A DNA stretch of 64,000 bases from Streptococcus gordonii (lineage in GTDB: Bacteria > Bacillota > Bacilli > Lactobacillales > Streptococcaceae), in assembly GCF_001553855.1 (NCBI RefSeq), contig NZ_LQWV01000037.1, forward strand, positions 698 through 64,697, written 5' to 3'. The first letter of the stretch is position 1. Every line of letters starts with the position of its first letter. Below are positions 47,331 through 58,181 of this stretch, piece after piece. A model generated the notes under the pieces. The model was not told the DNA's origin. It did no database searches and was given only the letters and a program-made list of their open reading frames with translations. The position numbers and the translations under genes were made by a program.

Positions 47331-50177
47331 ATGTCATTTAATAAGTTAGAAAGCTTTAGTAATAAAGAAGTTATTCGAGAAGAAGTTTCCATTTTAACAG
47401 ACTTACTTACTGATGTTACGCGTAAAATTCTTAGTCCTGAAACGTTTGAAAAGATTGCAACGATGGAGGACTTAGCTGTTCATTCCAAATATCAGGAACT
47501 AAAGGAAATCGTAGAAGAATTAACAACAGAAGAAATGGTCTATATTTCCCGTTATTTTTCTATTCTGCCACTCTTGATTAATATTTCTGAAGACGTTGAT
47601 CTAGCCTATGAAATCAATCATCAGAATAATATCGACCAAGATTATCTTGGAAAGCTATCAACGACTATTGACTTGATTTCAACACGGGAGAATGCAAAAG
47701 AAATTCTAGAGAATTTAAATGTTGTTCCGGTACTGACAGCTCACCCAACTCAGGTGCAAAGAAAGACAATGCTGGATCTGACAAATCATATTCACACCCT
47801 TTTACGTCAGCATCGAGATGTTAAGGCTGGTCTGGTTAATGAGAAGAAGTGGCTAGGCAATCTTCGCCGATACATCGAGCTCATGATGCAAACAGATATG
47901 ATTCGGGATAAGAAGCTAAAAGTAACCAATGAAATCACCAATGTTATGGAGTACTATAACAGTTCTTTCCTACAAGCCATCACCAACTTTATGGTCGAAT
48001 ACAGACGCTTGGCAGAAGAGCGGGGCATCAAGTTGGATAATCCTAAACCTATTACCATGGGAATGTGGATCGGTGGCGACCGGGATGGGAATCCTTTTGT
48101 AACGGCAGAAACCTTGAAACTATCAGCCACTCTCCAGAGTGAAGTCATTCTCAACTATTACATTGACAAGGTTTATACACTTTATCGTACTTTCTCTCTA
48201 TCAACAAATCTCTCAGAAACTAGTCAGGCAGTAGCAGAAATGGCTGCTTTGTCAACTGATAAGTCTGTTTATCGTGAAAATGAACCTTACCGACGTGCTT
48301 TTCATTATATACAGTCTAAGCTGATTCAGACCTTGCTGTACCTAAAAGAAGGTAATTTTTCAAATGAAGGTCAGCGCTTTACTGATCGAGCTGAGAAAAC
48401 ATTGTCTACCAAAACAACTCCTTCTGTGAGTAATAAGGGGCGGGAAATTATTCCAAACTATATCCAGTCACGTATCAGTGAAACCTTAACTGAGTTGAAG
48501 AAAGAGGAAACACCTTCTTACAAAACTGCAAAAGAATTCAAGGAAGACTTACAAGTCATTTATGATTCTCTTATCGAACATCATGGTGAGGCTTTGGTGA
48601 CAGGAGACCTGACTGAACTTTTACAAGCAGTAGATGTTTTTGGCTTCTTCTTAGCCAGCATTGATATGCGACAAGATTCCAGTGTTCATGAGGCTTGTGT
48701 GGCTGAACTCTTGGCTTCGGCAAACATTGTAAAAGATTACAGTAGCTTATCTGAAGAAGAGAAATGTCAGGTACTACTTAAGCAGCTGCTAGAAGATCCT
48801 CGTATCCTATCAGCTACCCATGAGCCTAAGTCTGAACTTCTGCAAAAAGAATTAGAAATTTTCAAGACTGCTCGACAGCTGAAAGATGCACTTGGTGAAG
48901 AAGTCATCAAGCAGAATATTATCTCTCACTCGACCAGTGTATCAGACTTACTGGAGTTGGCTATCATGCTGAAAGAAGTAGGACTGATTGATGAAAATGG
49001 GACTCGAGTACAGATTGTTCCTCTTTTTGAGACCATTGAAGATTTGGATAATTCATGCGAAACAATGGAGAAGTATCTATCTTTGCCTATTGCTCAGAAG
49101 TGGATTGCCTCTAAGAATAATTACCAAGAAATCATGCTGGGCTATTCAGACAGTAATAAAGATGGTGGTTACCTATCTTCTTGCTGGACTCTCTATAAGG
49201 CTCAGCAACAGCTGACTGCTATTGGTGATAAATTTGGTGTTAAAATTACCTTCTTCCATGGTCGTGGAGGTACAGTCGGACGTGGTGGCGGTCCAACCTA
49301 TGAAGCTATTACTTCACAACCCTTAAGAAGTATCAATGACCGTATCCGTCTTACTGAACAGGGCGAAGTGATTGGAAACAAATATGGTAATAAAGATGCC
49401 GCCTACTATAACTTGGAGATGCTTGTTTCTGCAGCAATCAATCGAATGGTAACACATAAGAAAAGTGATACCCATACTTCCAATAAATATGAGAGGATTA
49501 TGGATCAGGTTGTCGAGCGAAGCTATCAGATTTATCGTGATTTAGTTTTTGGCGACGAGCGCTTTTATGATTATTTCTTTGAATCTAGCCCAATCAAAGC
49601 AATTTCTAGCTTTAATATTGGCTCTCGTCCTGCTGCTCGTAAAACGATTACTGAAATCGGTGGTCTTCGAGCGATCCCATGGGTCTTCTCTTGGTCTCAA
49701 AGTCGAGTGATGTTCCCTGGTTGGTATGGTGTTGGCTCAAGTTTCAAAGAATTTATTGATCAAGATCCGGAAAATAATCTTGCTTTTCTACAACTTATGT
49801 ACAAGAGATGGCCATTCTTCAAGTCTCTATTATCAAATGTTGACATGGTCCTGTCTAAGTCCAATATGAACATCGCTTTTGAATATGCTCAGTTATGCGA
49901 AGATCAAAATGTTCGAGATATTTTCAACATTATCTTAGACGAGTGGCAACTAACCAAGAATGTTATTCTTGAGATTGAAGGACACGATGAGCTCTTGGCT
50001 GAAAATACTTATTTAAGAGACAGCTTGGACTATCGTATGCCTTACTTTAATGTTTTGAACTATATTCAACTAGAGCTGATTAAACGTCAGCGCAATGGCC
50101 AGCTCACACCTGATCAAGAAAAGCTGATTCATATCACTATCAATGGTATTGCAACAGGTCTACGAAATTCGGGCTAA
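47331..50177 (+). CDS. ppc: Phosphoenolpyruvate carboxylase
   Basis: 948 residues from the ATG at 47331. Adds bicarbonate to PEP to give oxaloacetate, the main anaplerotic source of aspartate in streptococci. Catalytic His in [14 protein letters not shown] (about 140), the glycine loop [17 protein letters not shown], the [10 protein letters not shown] block and the C-terminal [29 protein letters not shown] (in parts) are complete. The upstream frame to 47304 is not used. Confidence 0.97.
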   Translation: MSFNKLESFSNKEVIREEVSILTDLLTDVTRKILSPETFEKIATMEDLAVHSKYQELKEIVEELTTEEMVYISRYFSILPLLINISEDVDLAYEINHQNNIDQDYLGKLSTTIDLISTRENAKEILENLNVVPVLTAHPTQVQRKTMLDLTNHIHTLLRQHRDVKAGLVNEKKWLGNLRRYIELMMQTDMIRDKKLKVTNEITNVMEYYNSSFLQAITNFMVEYRRLAEERGIKLDNPKPITMGMWIGGDRDGNPFVTAETLKLSATLQSEVILNYYIDKVYTLYRTFSLSTNLSETSQAVAEMAALSTDKSVYRENEPYRRAFHYIQSKLIQTLLYLKEGNFSNEGQRFTDRAEKTLSTKTTPSVSNKGREIIPNYIQSRISETLTELKKEETPSYKTAKEFKEDLQVIYDSLIEHHGEALVTGDLTELLQAVDVFGFFLASIDMRQDSSVHEACVAELLASANIVKDYSSLSEEEKCQVLLKQLLEDPRILSATHEPKSELLQKELEIFKTARQLKDALGEEVIKQNIISHSTSVSDLLELAIMLKEVGLIDENGTRVQIVPLFETIEDLDNSCETMEKYLSLPIAQKWIASKNNYQEIMLGYSDSNKDGGYLSSCWTLYKAQQQLTAIGDKFGVKITFFHGRGGTVGRGGGPTYEAITSQPLRSINDRIRLTEQGEVIGNKYGNKDAAYYNLEMLVSAAINRMVTHKKSDTHTSNKYERIMDQVVERSYQIYRDLVFGDERFYDYFFESSPIKAISSFNIGSRPAARKTITEIGGLRAIPWVFSWSQSRVMFPGWYGVGSSFKEFIDQDPENNLAFLQLMYKRWPFFKSLLSNVDMVLSKSNMNIAFEYAQLCEDQNVRDIFNIILDEWQLTKNVILEIEGHDELLAENTYLRDSLDYRMPYFNVLNYIQLELIKRQRNGQLTPDQEKLIHITINGIATGLRNSG

Positions 50178-50186
50178 TACAAAGAA

Positions 50187-50213
50187 AAAATCGGAATTAT
50201 TTCCGATTTTTTT
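50187..50213 (+). terminator. Terminator of ppc
   Basis: 10-bp stem AAAATCGGAA/TTCCGATTTT, loop TTAT, then T. Confidence 0.85.
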
Positions 50214-50373
50214 ATAATCGATTAAATCATTTTTGTAGTTTTGTTAAACCATTTAACGAAGTAAGAAGAGAAGCAGCTGATGAGTTTAAGATTATATGCT
50301 AGTAGTCAACTTGTCATATACAAGTTGAGCTTTCTGTTAGAAAAGGTTTATTCACAAAAAATGTGTAAAAGGC

Positions 50374-50401
50374 TTGCATTTTCACTAGAATTTGATAAAA
50401 T
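50374..50401 (+). promoter_or_regulatory. Promoter of tuf
   Basis: -35 TTGCAT (50374-50379), -10 TAAAAT (50396-50401), spacing 16. A 9-bp hairpin (50306-50328, arms TCAACTTGT/ACAAGTTGA) lies 45 bases upstream without a T tract; its role is unclear. Confidence 0.7.
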
Positions 50402-50472
50402 AGTAAGGAAAGTTAGACTGTATTGCCTACTGTCTATCTATAAAATATATTTTATTGGAGGCTTTTACTCAA

Positions 50473-51669
<1,197 letters not shown>

Positions 51670-51710
51670 TTCAATTAAGTTACCAGATTAACAATTTAAG
51701 TCAGACACTA

Positions 51711-51734
51711 AACCCGCTTATGCGGGTTTTTTTA
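51711..51734 (+). terminator. Terminator of tuf
   Basis: Stem AACCCGC/GCGGGTT, loop TTAT, then seven T. Confidence 0.9.
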
Positions 51735-51894
51735 TATTTTTGAAAGAAGCTTTTGTTTATTACCATTTTAAACTCCAATAGATTTGATCATTTATTGAAC
51801 ATATTGATAGGTCTTTTATGAGATAGAGAGCAGTGTTTTCACTGTTTCAATTTGATAAAAACTTAGCTAGCTCCTTTATTTATTGAGCTAACTG

Positions 51895-51903
51895 TGATAC
51901 AAT
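51895..51903 (+). promoter_or_regulatory. Extended -10 promoter of tpiA
   Basis: TG-A-TACAAT: TG at 51895-51896 and TACAAT at 51898-51903. The -35 region (TTTATT at 51875) is poor, as usual for extended -10 promoters. Confidence 0.6.
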
Positions 51904-51940
51904 GGAACATGAAAATAAAATGAAAAAAGAGGTATGTGAA

Positions 51941-52699
51941 ATGTCACGTAAACCATTTATCGCTGGTAACTGGAAAATGAACAAAAATCCAGAAGAAGCA
52001 AAAGCATTCGTTGAAGCCGTTGCATCAAAGCTTCCTTCATCAGACCTTGTTGAAGCAGGTATCGCAGCTCCTGCGGTTGATTTGACAACTGTTCTTGCTG
52101 CTGCTAAAGGTTCAAACCTTAAAGTTGCTGCTCAAAACTGCTACTTTGAAAATGCAGGTGCTTTCACTGGTGAAACTAGCCCACAAGTTTTGAAAGAAAT
52201 CGGTACTGACTACGTTGTTATCGGTCACTCAGAGCGTCGTGACTACTTCCATGAAACTGACGAAGATATCAATAAAAAAGCAAAAGCAATCTTTGCAAAC
52301 GGTATGCTTCCAATCATCTGTTGTGGTGAGTCGCTTGAAACTTACGAAGCTGGTAAAGCTGCTGAATTCGTAGGTGCTCAAGTATCTGCTGCTCTTGCCG
52401 GATTGACAGCTGAACAAGTTGCTACATCAGTTATCGCTTACGAGCCAATCTGGGCTATCGGTACTGGTAAATCAGCTTCACAAGACGATGCACAAAAAAT
52501 GTGTAAAGTCGTTCGTGACGTTGTAGCAGCTGACTTTGGTCAAGAAGTTGCGGACAAAGTTCGTGTTCAATACGGTGGATCTGTTAAACCTGAAAACGTT
52601 GCTTCATACATGGCTTGCCCAGATGTTGACGGTGCCCTTGTTGGTGGTGCGTCACTTGAAGCTGAAAGCTTCTTGGCATTGCTTGACTTTGTTAAATAA
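51941..52699 (+). CDS. tpiA: Triosephosphate isomerase
   Basis: 252 residues from the ATG at 51941, after AGAGGT; upstream in-frame ATGs are rejected by homology. Interconverts dihydroxyacetone phosphate and glyceraldehyde 3-phosphate. Catalytic Lys in NWKMN (12), His in VIGHSERR and Glu in [11 protein letters not shown]. Strong codon bias like tuf. The tuf-tpiA order is common in streptococci. Both are separate transcription units. Confidence 0.97.
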   Translation: MSRKPFIAGNWKMNKNPEEAKAFVEAVASKLPSSDLVEAGIAAPAVDLTTVLAAAKGSNLKVAAQNCYFENAGAFTGETSPQVLKEIGTDYVVIGHSERRDYFHETDEDINKKAKAIFANGMLPIICCGESLETYEAGKAAEFVGAQVSAALAGLTAEQVATSVIAYEPIWAIGTGKSASQDDAQKMCKVVRDVVAADFGQEVADKVRVQYGGSVKPENVASYMACPDVDGALVGGASLEAESFLALLDFVK

Positions 52700-52708
52700 T
52701 GATTAGAT

Positions 52709-52742
52709 ATAAGCTTGTTGCCTTCCAGCAACAAGCTTTTTT
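52709..52742 (+). terminator. Terminator of tpiA
   Basis: 11-bp stem AAGCTTGTTGC/GCAACAAGCTT, loop CTTCCA, then seven T. Confidence 0.9.
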
Positions 52743-52814
52743 TGTTAGAAATTGATTTAAGAAGAATACGAGAAGGGGAAGTAAAGGTCATTTCCCATTA
52801 TTTAGTATTTTTGG

Positions 52815-52820
52815 TATAAT
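52815..52820 (+). promoter_or_regulatory. -10 box directly upstream of the DUF1146 gene
   Basis: TATAAT with 6 bases to the ATG at 52827; no room for a Shine-Dalgarno, so the transcript is probably leaderless. Confidence 0.6.
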
Positions 52821-52826
52821 AGGTCT

Positions 52827-53060
52827 ATGATTCAAATAGTTTTTACGCTTAGCAGTCATTTACTATTTATTTTTTTGTCTCATCAGTTATTATCTAGCCT
52901 TGTTAACTGGGAGAGGCTCTTGAAAGTAAATGCTGATAATGCTTTAAAAATTCGCTTACTCATTCTATTCTTGAGTATTGCGCTTGGTTATCTGGTTAGT
53001 CTCTTTTTCCTAAGTATTTATCAAGTGAGTTTTGATATTTTGAATGGAAATGTAAAATAA
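52827..53060 (+). CDS. DUF1146 membrane protein (YwzB-like)
   Basis: 77 residues with two hydrophobic helices (about 3-22 and 43-66) around SSLVNWERLLKVNADNALKIR (in parts), the DUF1146 pattern. Function unknown. It sits directly before murA, as its homologues do in many firmicutes, which hints at envelope work. The ATG has no ribosome-binding site. Confidence 0.85.
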   Translation: MIQIVFTLSSHLLFIFLSHQLLSSLVNWERLLKVNADNALKIRLLILFLSIALGYLVSLFFLSIYQVSFDILNGNVK

Positions 53061-53097
53061 GAGAAACTAGAAACAATGAATGAGTAAGGGAGTATAT

Positions 53098-54378
53098 ATG
53101 GATAAAATTATTATTCAAGGTGGAAATAATCGCTTAGTTGGAACAGTACAAATCGAGGGTGCAAAGAATGCGGTCTTGCCTCTTTTGGCTGCAACAGTTT
53201 TGGCAAGTAAAGGAAAAACGATTTTAACAAATGTCCCTGTCCTTTCAGACGTCTTTACCATGAACAATGTTGTTCGCGGTTTAAATACTACTGTAGACTT
53301 CAATCAGGATGAACATGAGATTGTGGTTGATGCTAGTCAAGATATTACAGAAGAAGCACCCTATAAGTATGTCAGCAAGATGAGGGCATCTATTGTTGTC
53401 CTAGGGCCTATCTTAGCGCGTAATGGACATGCTAAAGTATCAATGCCAGGTGGCTGTACGATTGGTAGTCGTCCAATTGATTTGCATCTGAAAGGCCTTG
53501 AAGCAATGGGGGCTGAGATTACTCAGACAGCCGGCTATATTGAAGCAAAAGCAGATAAGTTACATGGAGCACATATTTATATGGATTTTCCAAGTGTAGG
53601 TGCGACTCAGAATATTATGATGGCTGCGACACTGGCTGAAGGGACAACTGTTATTGAAAATGCTGCTCGGGAACCAGAGATTGTTGATCTAGCTGTCTTG
53701 CTCAATAAAATGGGTGCTAAGATCCGTGGTGCAGGGACTGAGACCTTAACCATTCTTGGAGTCAAAGAATTAACAGGAACCAAACATAGTGTCGTTCAGG
53801 ATCGAATTGAAGCGGGAACATTTATGGTTGCTGCTGCTATGACAGGCGGTGATGTTCTGATTCAGGATGCGATTTGGGAACACAATCGTCCTTTGCTAGC
53901 TAAGCTACAGGAAATGGGTGTATCAGTAACTGAAGAAGAAGAGGGAATCCGGATTCAATCAGATTTATCTCGCTTAAAAGCCGTTAGTGTTAAAACCCTG
54001 CCTCACCCTGGTTTTCCAACGGATATGCAGGCTCAGTTTACTGCTTTGATGACGGTAGTCCGTGGTGAATCAACCATGATTGAAACAGTTTTTGAAAATC
54101 GCTTCCAACATTTAGAAGAGATGCGTCGTATGGGCTTGCACTCTGAAATTATGCGGGATACAGCAAGAATTGTTGGAGGGCAGAAGCTTCAAGGAGCAGA
54201 AGTCATGTCTACTGACTTAAGGGCTAGTGCGGCCTTAATTTTGACTGGCCTTATCGCTAGTGGAGAAACCAAGGTTAGCAAATTAGAGCATTTAGATCGT
54301 GGTTACTATCTTTTCCATGAGAAATTGGCTGCTCTAGGAGCCAACATCAAGCGTGTGAAGGAAGATGACGATGAATGA
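53098..54378 (+). CDS. murA: UDP-N-acetylglucosamine 1-carboxyvinyltransferase
   Basis: 426 residues from the ATG at 53098 with AAGGGAG upstream; an ATG at 53080 is not used. First committed step of peptidoglycan synthesis, transferring enolpyruvate from PEP to UDP-GlcNAc. Lys23 (EGAKNAVLP) and the loop Cys120 ([11 protein letters not shown]), the fosfomycin target, are present. Streptococci carry two such enzymes; context with epuA points to the MurA form. Confidence 0.95.
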   Translation: MDKIIIQGGNNRLVGTVQIEGAKNAVLPLLAATVLASKGKTILTNVPVLSDVFTMNNVVRGLNTTVDFNQDEHEIVVDASQDITEEAPYKYVSKMRASIVVLGPILARNGHAKVSMPGGCTIGSRPIDLHLKGLEAMGAEITQTAGYIEAKADKLHGAHIYMDFPSVGATQNIMMAATLAEGTTVIENAAREPEIVDLAVLLNKMGAKIRGAGTETLTILGVKELTGTKHSVVQDRIEAGTFMVAAAMTGGDVLIQDAIWEHNRPLLAKLQEMGVSVTEEEEGIRIQSDLSRLKAVSVKTLPHPGFPTDMQAQFTALMTVVRGESTMIETVFENRFQHLEEMRRMGLHSEIMRDTARIVGGQKLQGAEVMSTDLRASAALILTGLIASGETKVSKLEHLDRGYYLFHEKLAALGANIKRVKEDDDE

Positions 54379-54559
54379 TGAGTTAAAATATGTAGCGAAA
54401 CAAGTTGGGATTGTTCTCTTAGTGATTTTATTGGGGCTCCTTGTCTTTGCTATTGGTTTAGTTATTGGTTATGGTGTGATTGGTGGTGGCGATAATCCTT
54501 GGTCCATCTTATCACCTGATAAATGGCAGAGTATTATTAATAAATTCACAGGTAAATAA
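54371..54559 (+). CDS. epuA: EpuA family small membrane protein
   Basis: 62 residues from the ATG at 54371 (54365 also possible, but AAGGAAG at 54358-54364 would then have no spacing). It overlaps the end of murA by 8 bases. One membrane helix (about 12-34) and a short outside or cytosolic tail ending NKFTGK. EpuA proteins are carried in databases under an RNA polymerase beta-subunit family name, but a single-pass protein of this size is not RNA polymerase. The order murA-epuA-endA matches the competence-linked locus of mitis streptococci. Confidence 0.82.
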   Translation: MNDELKYVAKQVGIVLLVILLGLLVFAIGLVIGYGVIGGGDNPWSILSPDKWQSIINKFTGK

Positions 54560-54603
54560 GGAGTATAGGGCAGTTTGTCCGCTCCTATTTTTATGAGGAA
54601 AAA

Positions 54604-55443
54604 ATGAAGAAGAAACAAGAAGAGAAACTCTTTCAAAGTATAGTCGGACTGATTCTGGCACTTGTTCTGATAGCTGGTGCTAGTTACTTCTCAAACCATC
54701 AGAATCAGGATAAGATAAAGTCTAATTCACAGGTTCAAAGAACAGGAAGAAGGGATATCTCAAGTCCCGAGCAAGCACTATCTCAGAGTGTGCTGACTGA
54801 TTCTGTTCGCAAGCAATTAAAAGGCAACATAGAATGGAATCAGGCAGGTGCTTATATTATTAATGGCAACAAGACAGACCTGAATGCTGATATTGCCAGT
54901 CAGCCTTATGCACAAAATCAGACAAAGTCAGTTCAGGGACAGTTAGTACCAATAATTGGGAATGCTCTGCTTTCTAAACAGACTAGACAATACAAAAATC
55001 GAGAAGAAACCGGAAACGGAACGACAAGTTGGGTTCCCGCCGGCTGGCATCAAGTGAGAAATCTTAGTGGAGATTTTAATCATGCTGTTGACCGAGGGCA
55101 TTTATTAGCTTATTCTTTAGTCGGAGGCTTAAAGAACTTCGATGCTTCTACAAGTAACCCAGAGAATATCGCTGTCCAAACAGCTTGGGCAAATCAGGCA
55201 AACAGTCCTTCATCTACTGGGCAAAATTTTTATGAAAGCTTGATTCGGAAGGCTTTGGATAAAAAGAAGCGAGTTCGTTATCGGGTAACCTTGATTTATG
55301 CTAATCCTGATGACCTGATAGCAGTAGGATCTCATTTGGAAGCAAAGTCTAGCGATGGAAGTCTTGAGTTTAATGTCTTCGTTCCGAATATTCAAACCGG
55401 GATTCGTATCAACTATAGAACTGGAGAAGTAACAGTAGAGTAG
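54604..55443 (+). CDS. endA: DNA/RNA non-specific endonuclease EndA
   Basis: 279 residues. An uncleaved N-terminal signal anchor (about 9-28) leaves the nuclease outside. The beta-beta-alpha-metal site is DRGH at 163-166 (general base His166) with the metal Asn in SNPENIAVQTAWAN. In pneumococcus EndA degrades one strand during DNA uptake and frees bacteria from neutrophil traps. GAGGAAAA precedes the ATG. A decayed second copy of its 3' end lies at 59524. Confidence 0.94.
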   Translation: MKKKQEEKLFQSIVGLILALVLIAGASYFSNHQNQDKIKSNSQVQRTGRRDISSPEQALSQSVLTDSVRKQLKGNIEWNQAGAYIINGNKTDLNADIASQPYAQNQTKSVQGQLVPIIGNALLSKQTRQYKNREETGNGTTSWVPAGWHQVRNLSGDFNHAVDRGHLLAYSLVGGLKNFDASTSNPENIAVQTAWANQANSPSSTGQNFYESLIRKALDKKKRVRYRVTLIYANPDDLIAVGSHLEAKSSDGSLEFNVFVPNIQTGIRINYRTGEVTVE

Positions 55444-55459
55444 TCATGCAGTAAGACAG

Positions 55460-55540
55460 AAAAAGCACCAATTTTACCAGACCCTAATCTTTAGATTATT
55501 TCAATCTAACTTTTAGGGTCGATAAATCTGGTGCTTTTTT
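55460..55540 (+). terminator. Large 81-base imperfect inverted repeat after endA
   Basis: Outer arms AAAAAGCACCA/TGGTGCTTTTT, middle GACCCTAA/TTAGGGTC, inner TTAGATT/AATCTAA around loop ATTTC, with small internal loops. It ends in six T, so it can act as a terminator, but it is far longer than the other terminators here. Confidence 0.75.
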
Positions 55541-55658
55541 ATTTACTTTCTAAAATTAGAAGAGAGGAAGAAATGTATAAGCTATCTACTTTGATATGAA
55601 TTAAAAGTGTTTCTCAATATAGTTCCTTGATTAGATTAAAGTTTTTTAAGAAAGATAG

Positions 55659-56360
55659 TTAACTAGTTGTTTCTAAATGCCAGTATTGAACTAACCATTT
55701 TATAAAGGAATCATACCTTGATTGAAGAGCTTCATGATGTCCATAAGGGTCAAAGATGGAGCACGTGGAAAGGATTTCTTTCTGAATCAAGCGATGAATT
55801 TCTTCAGCATAGAAAGGAGCCTTGGAAAGTCGGTTCGAGTGATTCGCACCTTCTGTCTTTCCATTCTGCAAATAGACTAGACAGTTCCTGTTTTTCAAGT
55901 CCTGTGTCCGGCAATAGTCGGTAAAACCTGGGTACCAAAAGGAACCGCAGATAGAAAAAATACAAGGAATCTTGCAGTCGCTATAGAGACTGTAAACAGC
56001 CGCTAGTCCACCGAGAGAGTAGCCACCATAGGCAATTCTCTTCTCATCCAGTAGGTAGTGCCGTCTGATTTCTGTAAGTATACCGGTAAAAAGCTTTTGG
56101 TGATAGCTATCTGCTCTGCCGCCAAAATCGGGATTGCTAGGCTTTAGAGCATTGGCTTTCCAGGGTGTATAATCGTCCAGCCTGTTGTTTGATATCAGTC
56201 CGATTAAGATTACCGATGAAGAAAGGCTGCTCAGGTAGTTTATCTGGCCATCATTTAGAAAGATTGCTGGATAAGGTTTCGATTCGTCATAATCTTGGGG
56301 CAGGGCAATATTGACAGTGATCCCATCCCAGACAAAGGTCTTATTTATTGACAAAGTCAT
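55659..56360 (-). CDS. Siderophore-esterase-like alpha/beta hydrolase
   Basis: 233 residues. Putative_esterase (Fes/IroE-like) family: AIFLNDGQIN, nucleophile Ser in GGYSLGGLAAVY and His in YGHHEA. No signal peptide. It overlaps the iron-binding lipoprotein gene by 20 bases and closes the uptake operon, so the natural reading is an intracellular enzyme that opens an imported ferric siderophore to free the iron. The siderophore itself is unknown, and no siderophore synthesis genes are seen, so the cell would be scavenging. Confidence 0.85.
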   Translation of the reverse strand: MTLSINKTFVWDGITVNIALPQDYDESKPYPAIFLNDGQINYLSSLSSSVILIGLISNNRLDDYTPWKANALKPSNPDFGGRADSYHQKLFTGILTEIRRHYLLDEKRIAYGGYSLGGLAAVYSLYSDCKIPCIFSICGSFWYPGFTDYCRTQDLKNRNCLVYLQNGKTEGANHSNRLSKAPFYAEEIHRLIQKEILSTCSIFDPYGHHEALQSRYDSFIKWLVQYWHLETTS

Positions 56361-57369
56361 TGATTTTCTCGAGTGAGTCGATTACAGCAGGACCGTAATC
56401 CATGAACTCATCATAGGAGATGGTCATGATTTTCTGATTTTTGATCGCTGGGACATCTTCCAGAACTGGATTGGCTTTCATTAGATCAACTGCTTGCTCA
56501 TCCATGGACTTGTTGCGATCGCTGGTTACGTAGATGATGACTTCTGGATCCATAGAGACCAGGTTTTCCAAGGTCAAGTCAGAGGTTCCGGTCGCTACAT
56601 TGGTATAGCCGAGCTGGTTAAGCAGGCTCTCCTGCAGGGCAGATTTATAGGCACCGAAAGTCTCATCGTTGTAGGCACACATAATGAGTGCTTTTTTCTT
56701 TTCGCCTTGACTAGCCTTATTAGCTTTCTTGACAGTGTCAATTCTTTTTTGTAGCTGGTCAGCATACTGATTGGCCTTGTCTTGGACATTAAAGATGGTT
56801 CCTATATTCTTGACATCTTCAACGATATTGCCTAGGTCTTGCTTGGTATTAGATAGGGAAGCCTTCTGTGTGTAGACAGGGATTTTGTTTTCATTCCAGG
56901 CGCTGACTGTTCCCAGAGACTTCTCAGAAAACATCATGTTTCGGCCAAGAAGAGCGTCTGGTTCATAGGATAGCACGGTTTCCTGTGATACGGTTTTCTT
57001 GTCGCCAACTTGCGGAATGGTGGCAATATCAGCCTTGTATTTATCTGTGACATCATTGTCTGGATTGAGCATACCAGCGATCTTGTCTTTCAATCCTAGT
57101 TCAATCAGGATTTCGGTTGTCGAAAGGTTGTTGGTGATGACCTTTTTTGGTGCCTTTTCAAAGACCTGATCAATCTCCTTGCCTTCGGCATCGTAAGTTT
57201 TGATTGTCACTGGATATTTTGTCTCTGCTGTGCTCTTTTTCGCGCTTTCTGTTTTGGAGGAAGATTGTGAAGTTGAGCTTTCTTTCGTGCTCTCCTTAGA
57301 TGAAGAATTGCAGGCTGCCATTGTCAGTGCAGCAGTTGCGACGAGTAAGATACTGAGTGTTTTTTTCAT
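56341..57369 (-). CDS. Iron-siderophore ABC transporter substrate-binding lipoprotein
   Basis: 342 residues. Lipobox MAAC (Cys20), a Ser/Lys-rich linker to about residue 50, then a class III (FecB/FhuD-type) binding fold: KKVITNNLSTTEILIELGL, then YEPDALLGRN, a rigid inter-lobe helix near 175-215, and LENLVSMDPEVIIYV. Captures a ferric chelate and hands it to the permease. Haem or cobalamin remain possible, but the esterase neighbour favours a siderophore. Confidence 0.9.
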   Translation of the reverse strand: MKKTLSILLVATAALTMAACNSSSKESTKESSTSQSSSKTESAKKSTAETKYPVTIKTYDAEGKEIDQVFEKAPKKVITNNLSTTEILIELGLKDKIAGMLNPDNDVTDKYKADIATIPQVGDKKTVSQETVLSYEPDALLGRNMMFSEKSLGTVSAWNENKIPVYTQKASLSNTKQDLGNIVEDVKNIGTIFNVQDKANQYADQLQKRIDTVKKANKASQGEKKKALIMCAYNDETFGAYKSALQESLLNQLGYTNVATGTSDLTLENLVSMDPEVIIYVTSDRNKSMDEQAVDLMKANPVLEDVPAIKNQKIMTISYDEFMDYGPAVIDSLEKINDFVNK

Positions 57370-57424
57370 ATTTCCTTCCTTTCTTGGGCTTGGAGCTTGT
57401 ATAGATAAAGCTGAGAGTAGGCTC

Positions 57425-58180
57425 TTATAGATACTGAATCATGGCCTGTTGATCCTTGCTCCAGATCACGTTGCTCTGAATGCCGTAAACGGCTTGCAGT
57501 GAATCATGGGTGATGGTCTCCTTTGGAGCGCCTTGGTATGCAATCTCACCTCCCTTCATGAGGTAAATATAGTCTGAATACCGACAAGCCAGTTGGATAT
57601 CGTGTAAAACTGCTAAAACATTGATGTTCAGGTCTTTGACGATTCGTAGCATATCCAGCTGGTATTTGATATCCAAATGATTGGTCGGCTCGTCTAGGAG
57701 TAGTAAGCTTGGTTGCTGAGCTAGGGCTCTAGCCAACAAGACCCTTTGCTTTTCTCCTCCTGATAGGGAAGAGTAGGAGCGTTTGGCTTTATCAAGCATA
57801 TCTACTTGAAGCAAAGATTGACGAACTAAGTCATAATCTTCTTCTTTCTCCCTCTGTAGAAAAGATAGGTGGGGAATTCGGCCCAGTAACACGATTTCCT
57901 CTACAGTGGTGTCAAATTGTAACTGGTTAAATTGACTTAGAACGGCCATACCTTTGGCGGTAGCTTTTAAACTCAAATTTTTTAATGGATTTCCGTTTAA
58001 AAAAATCCTACCACTGTCTGGTTTAATTTGACGATATATAGTCTTCAATAGGGTTGTTTTACCGCAGCCGTTGGGTCCAAGAATAGTGTGGAATTTTCTC
58101 CCTTCGACTTTTAGAGAAATGCCATTTAAAATTTTTTTCTGGCCAATTGAATAGTGAATATCTTCGCAAATTAGATCCAT
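57425..58180 (-). CDS. Iron-siderophore ABC transporter ATP-binding protein
   Basis: 251 residues from the ATG at 58180, one base after the permease stop. Walker A GPNGCGKTT, signature LSGGEKQR, Walker B LLLLDEPTNHLD, H-loop VLHD. FecE/FhuC type. Energises import through the permease encoded just upstream. The nearest AGGAG is 13 bases from the ATG, so initiation probably relies on coupling. Confidence 0.94.
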   Translation of the reverse strand: MDLICEDIHYSIGQKKILNGISLKVEGRKFHTILGPNGCGKTTLLKTIYRQIKPDSGRIFLNGNPLKNLSLKATAKGMAVLSQFNQLQFDTTVEEIVLLGRIPHLSFLQREKEEDYDLVRQSLLQVDMLDKAKRSYSSLSGGEKQRVLLARALAQQPSLLLLDEPTNHLDIKYQLDMLRIVKDLNINVLAVLHDIQLACRYSDYIYLMKGGEIAYQGAPKETITHDSLQAVYGIQSNVIWSKDQQAMIQYL

Positions 58181-58181
58181 C

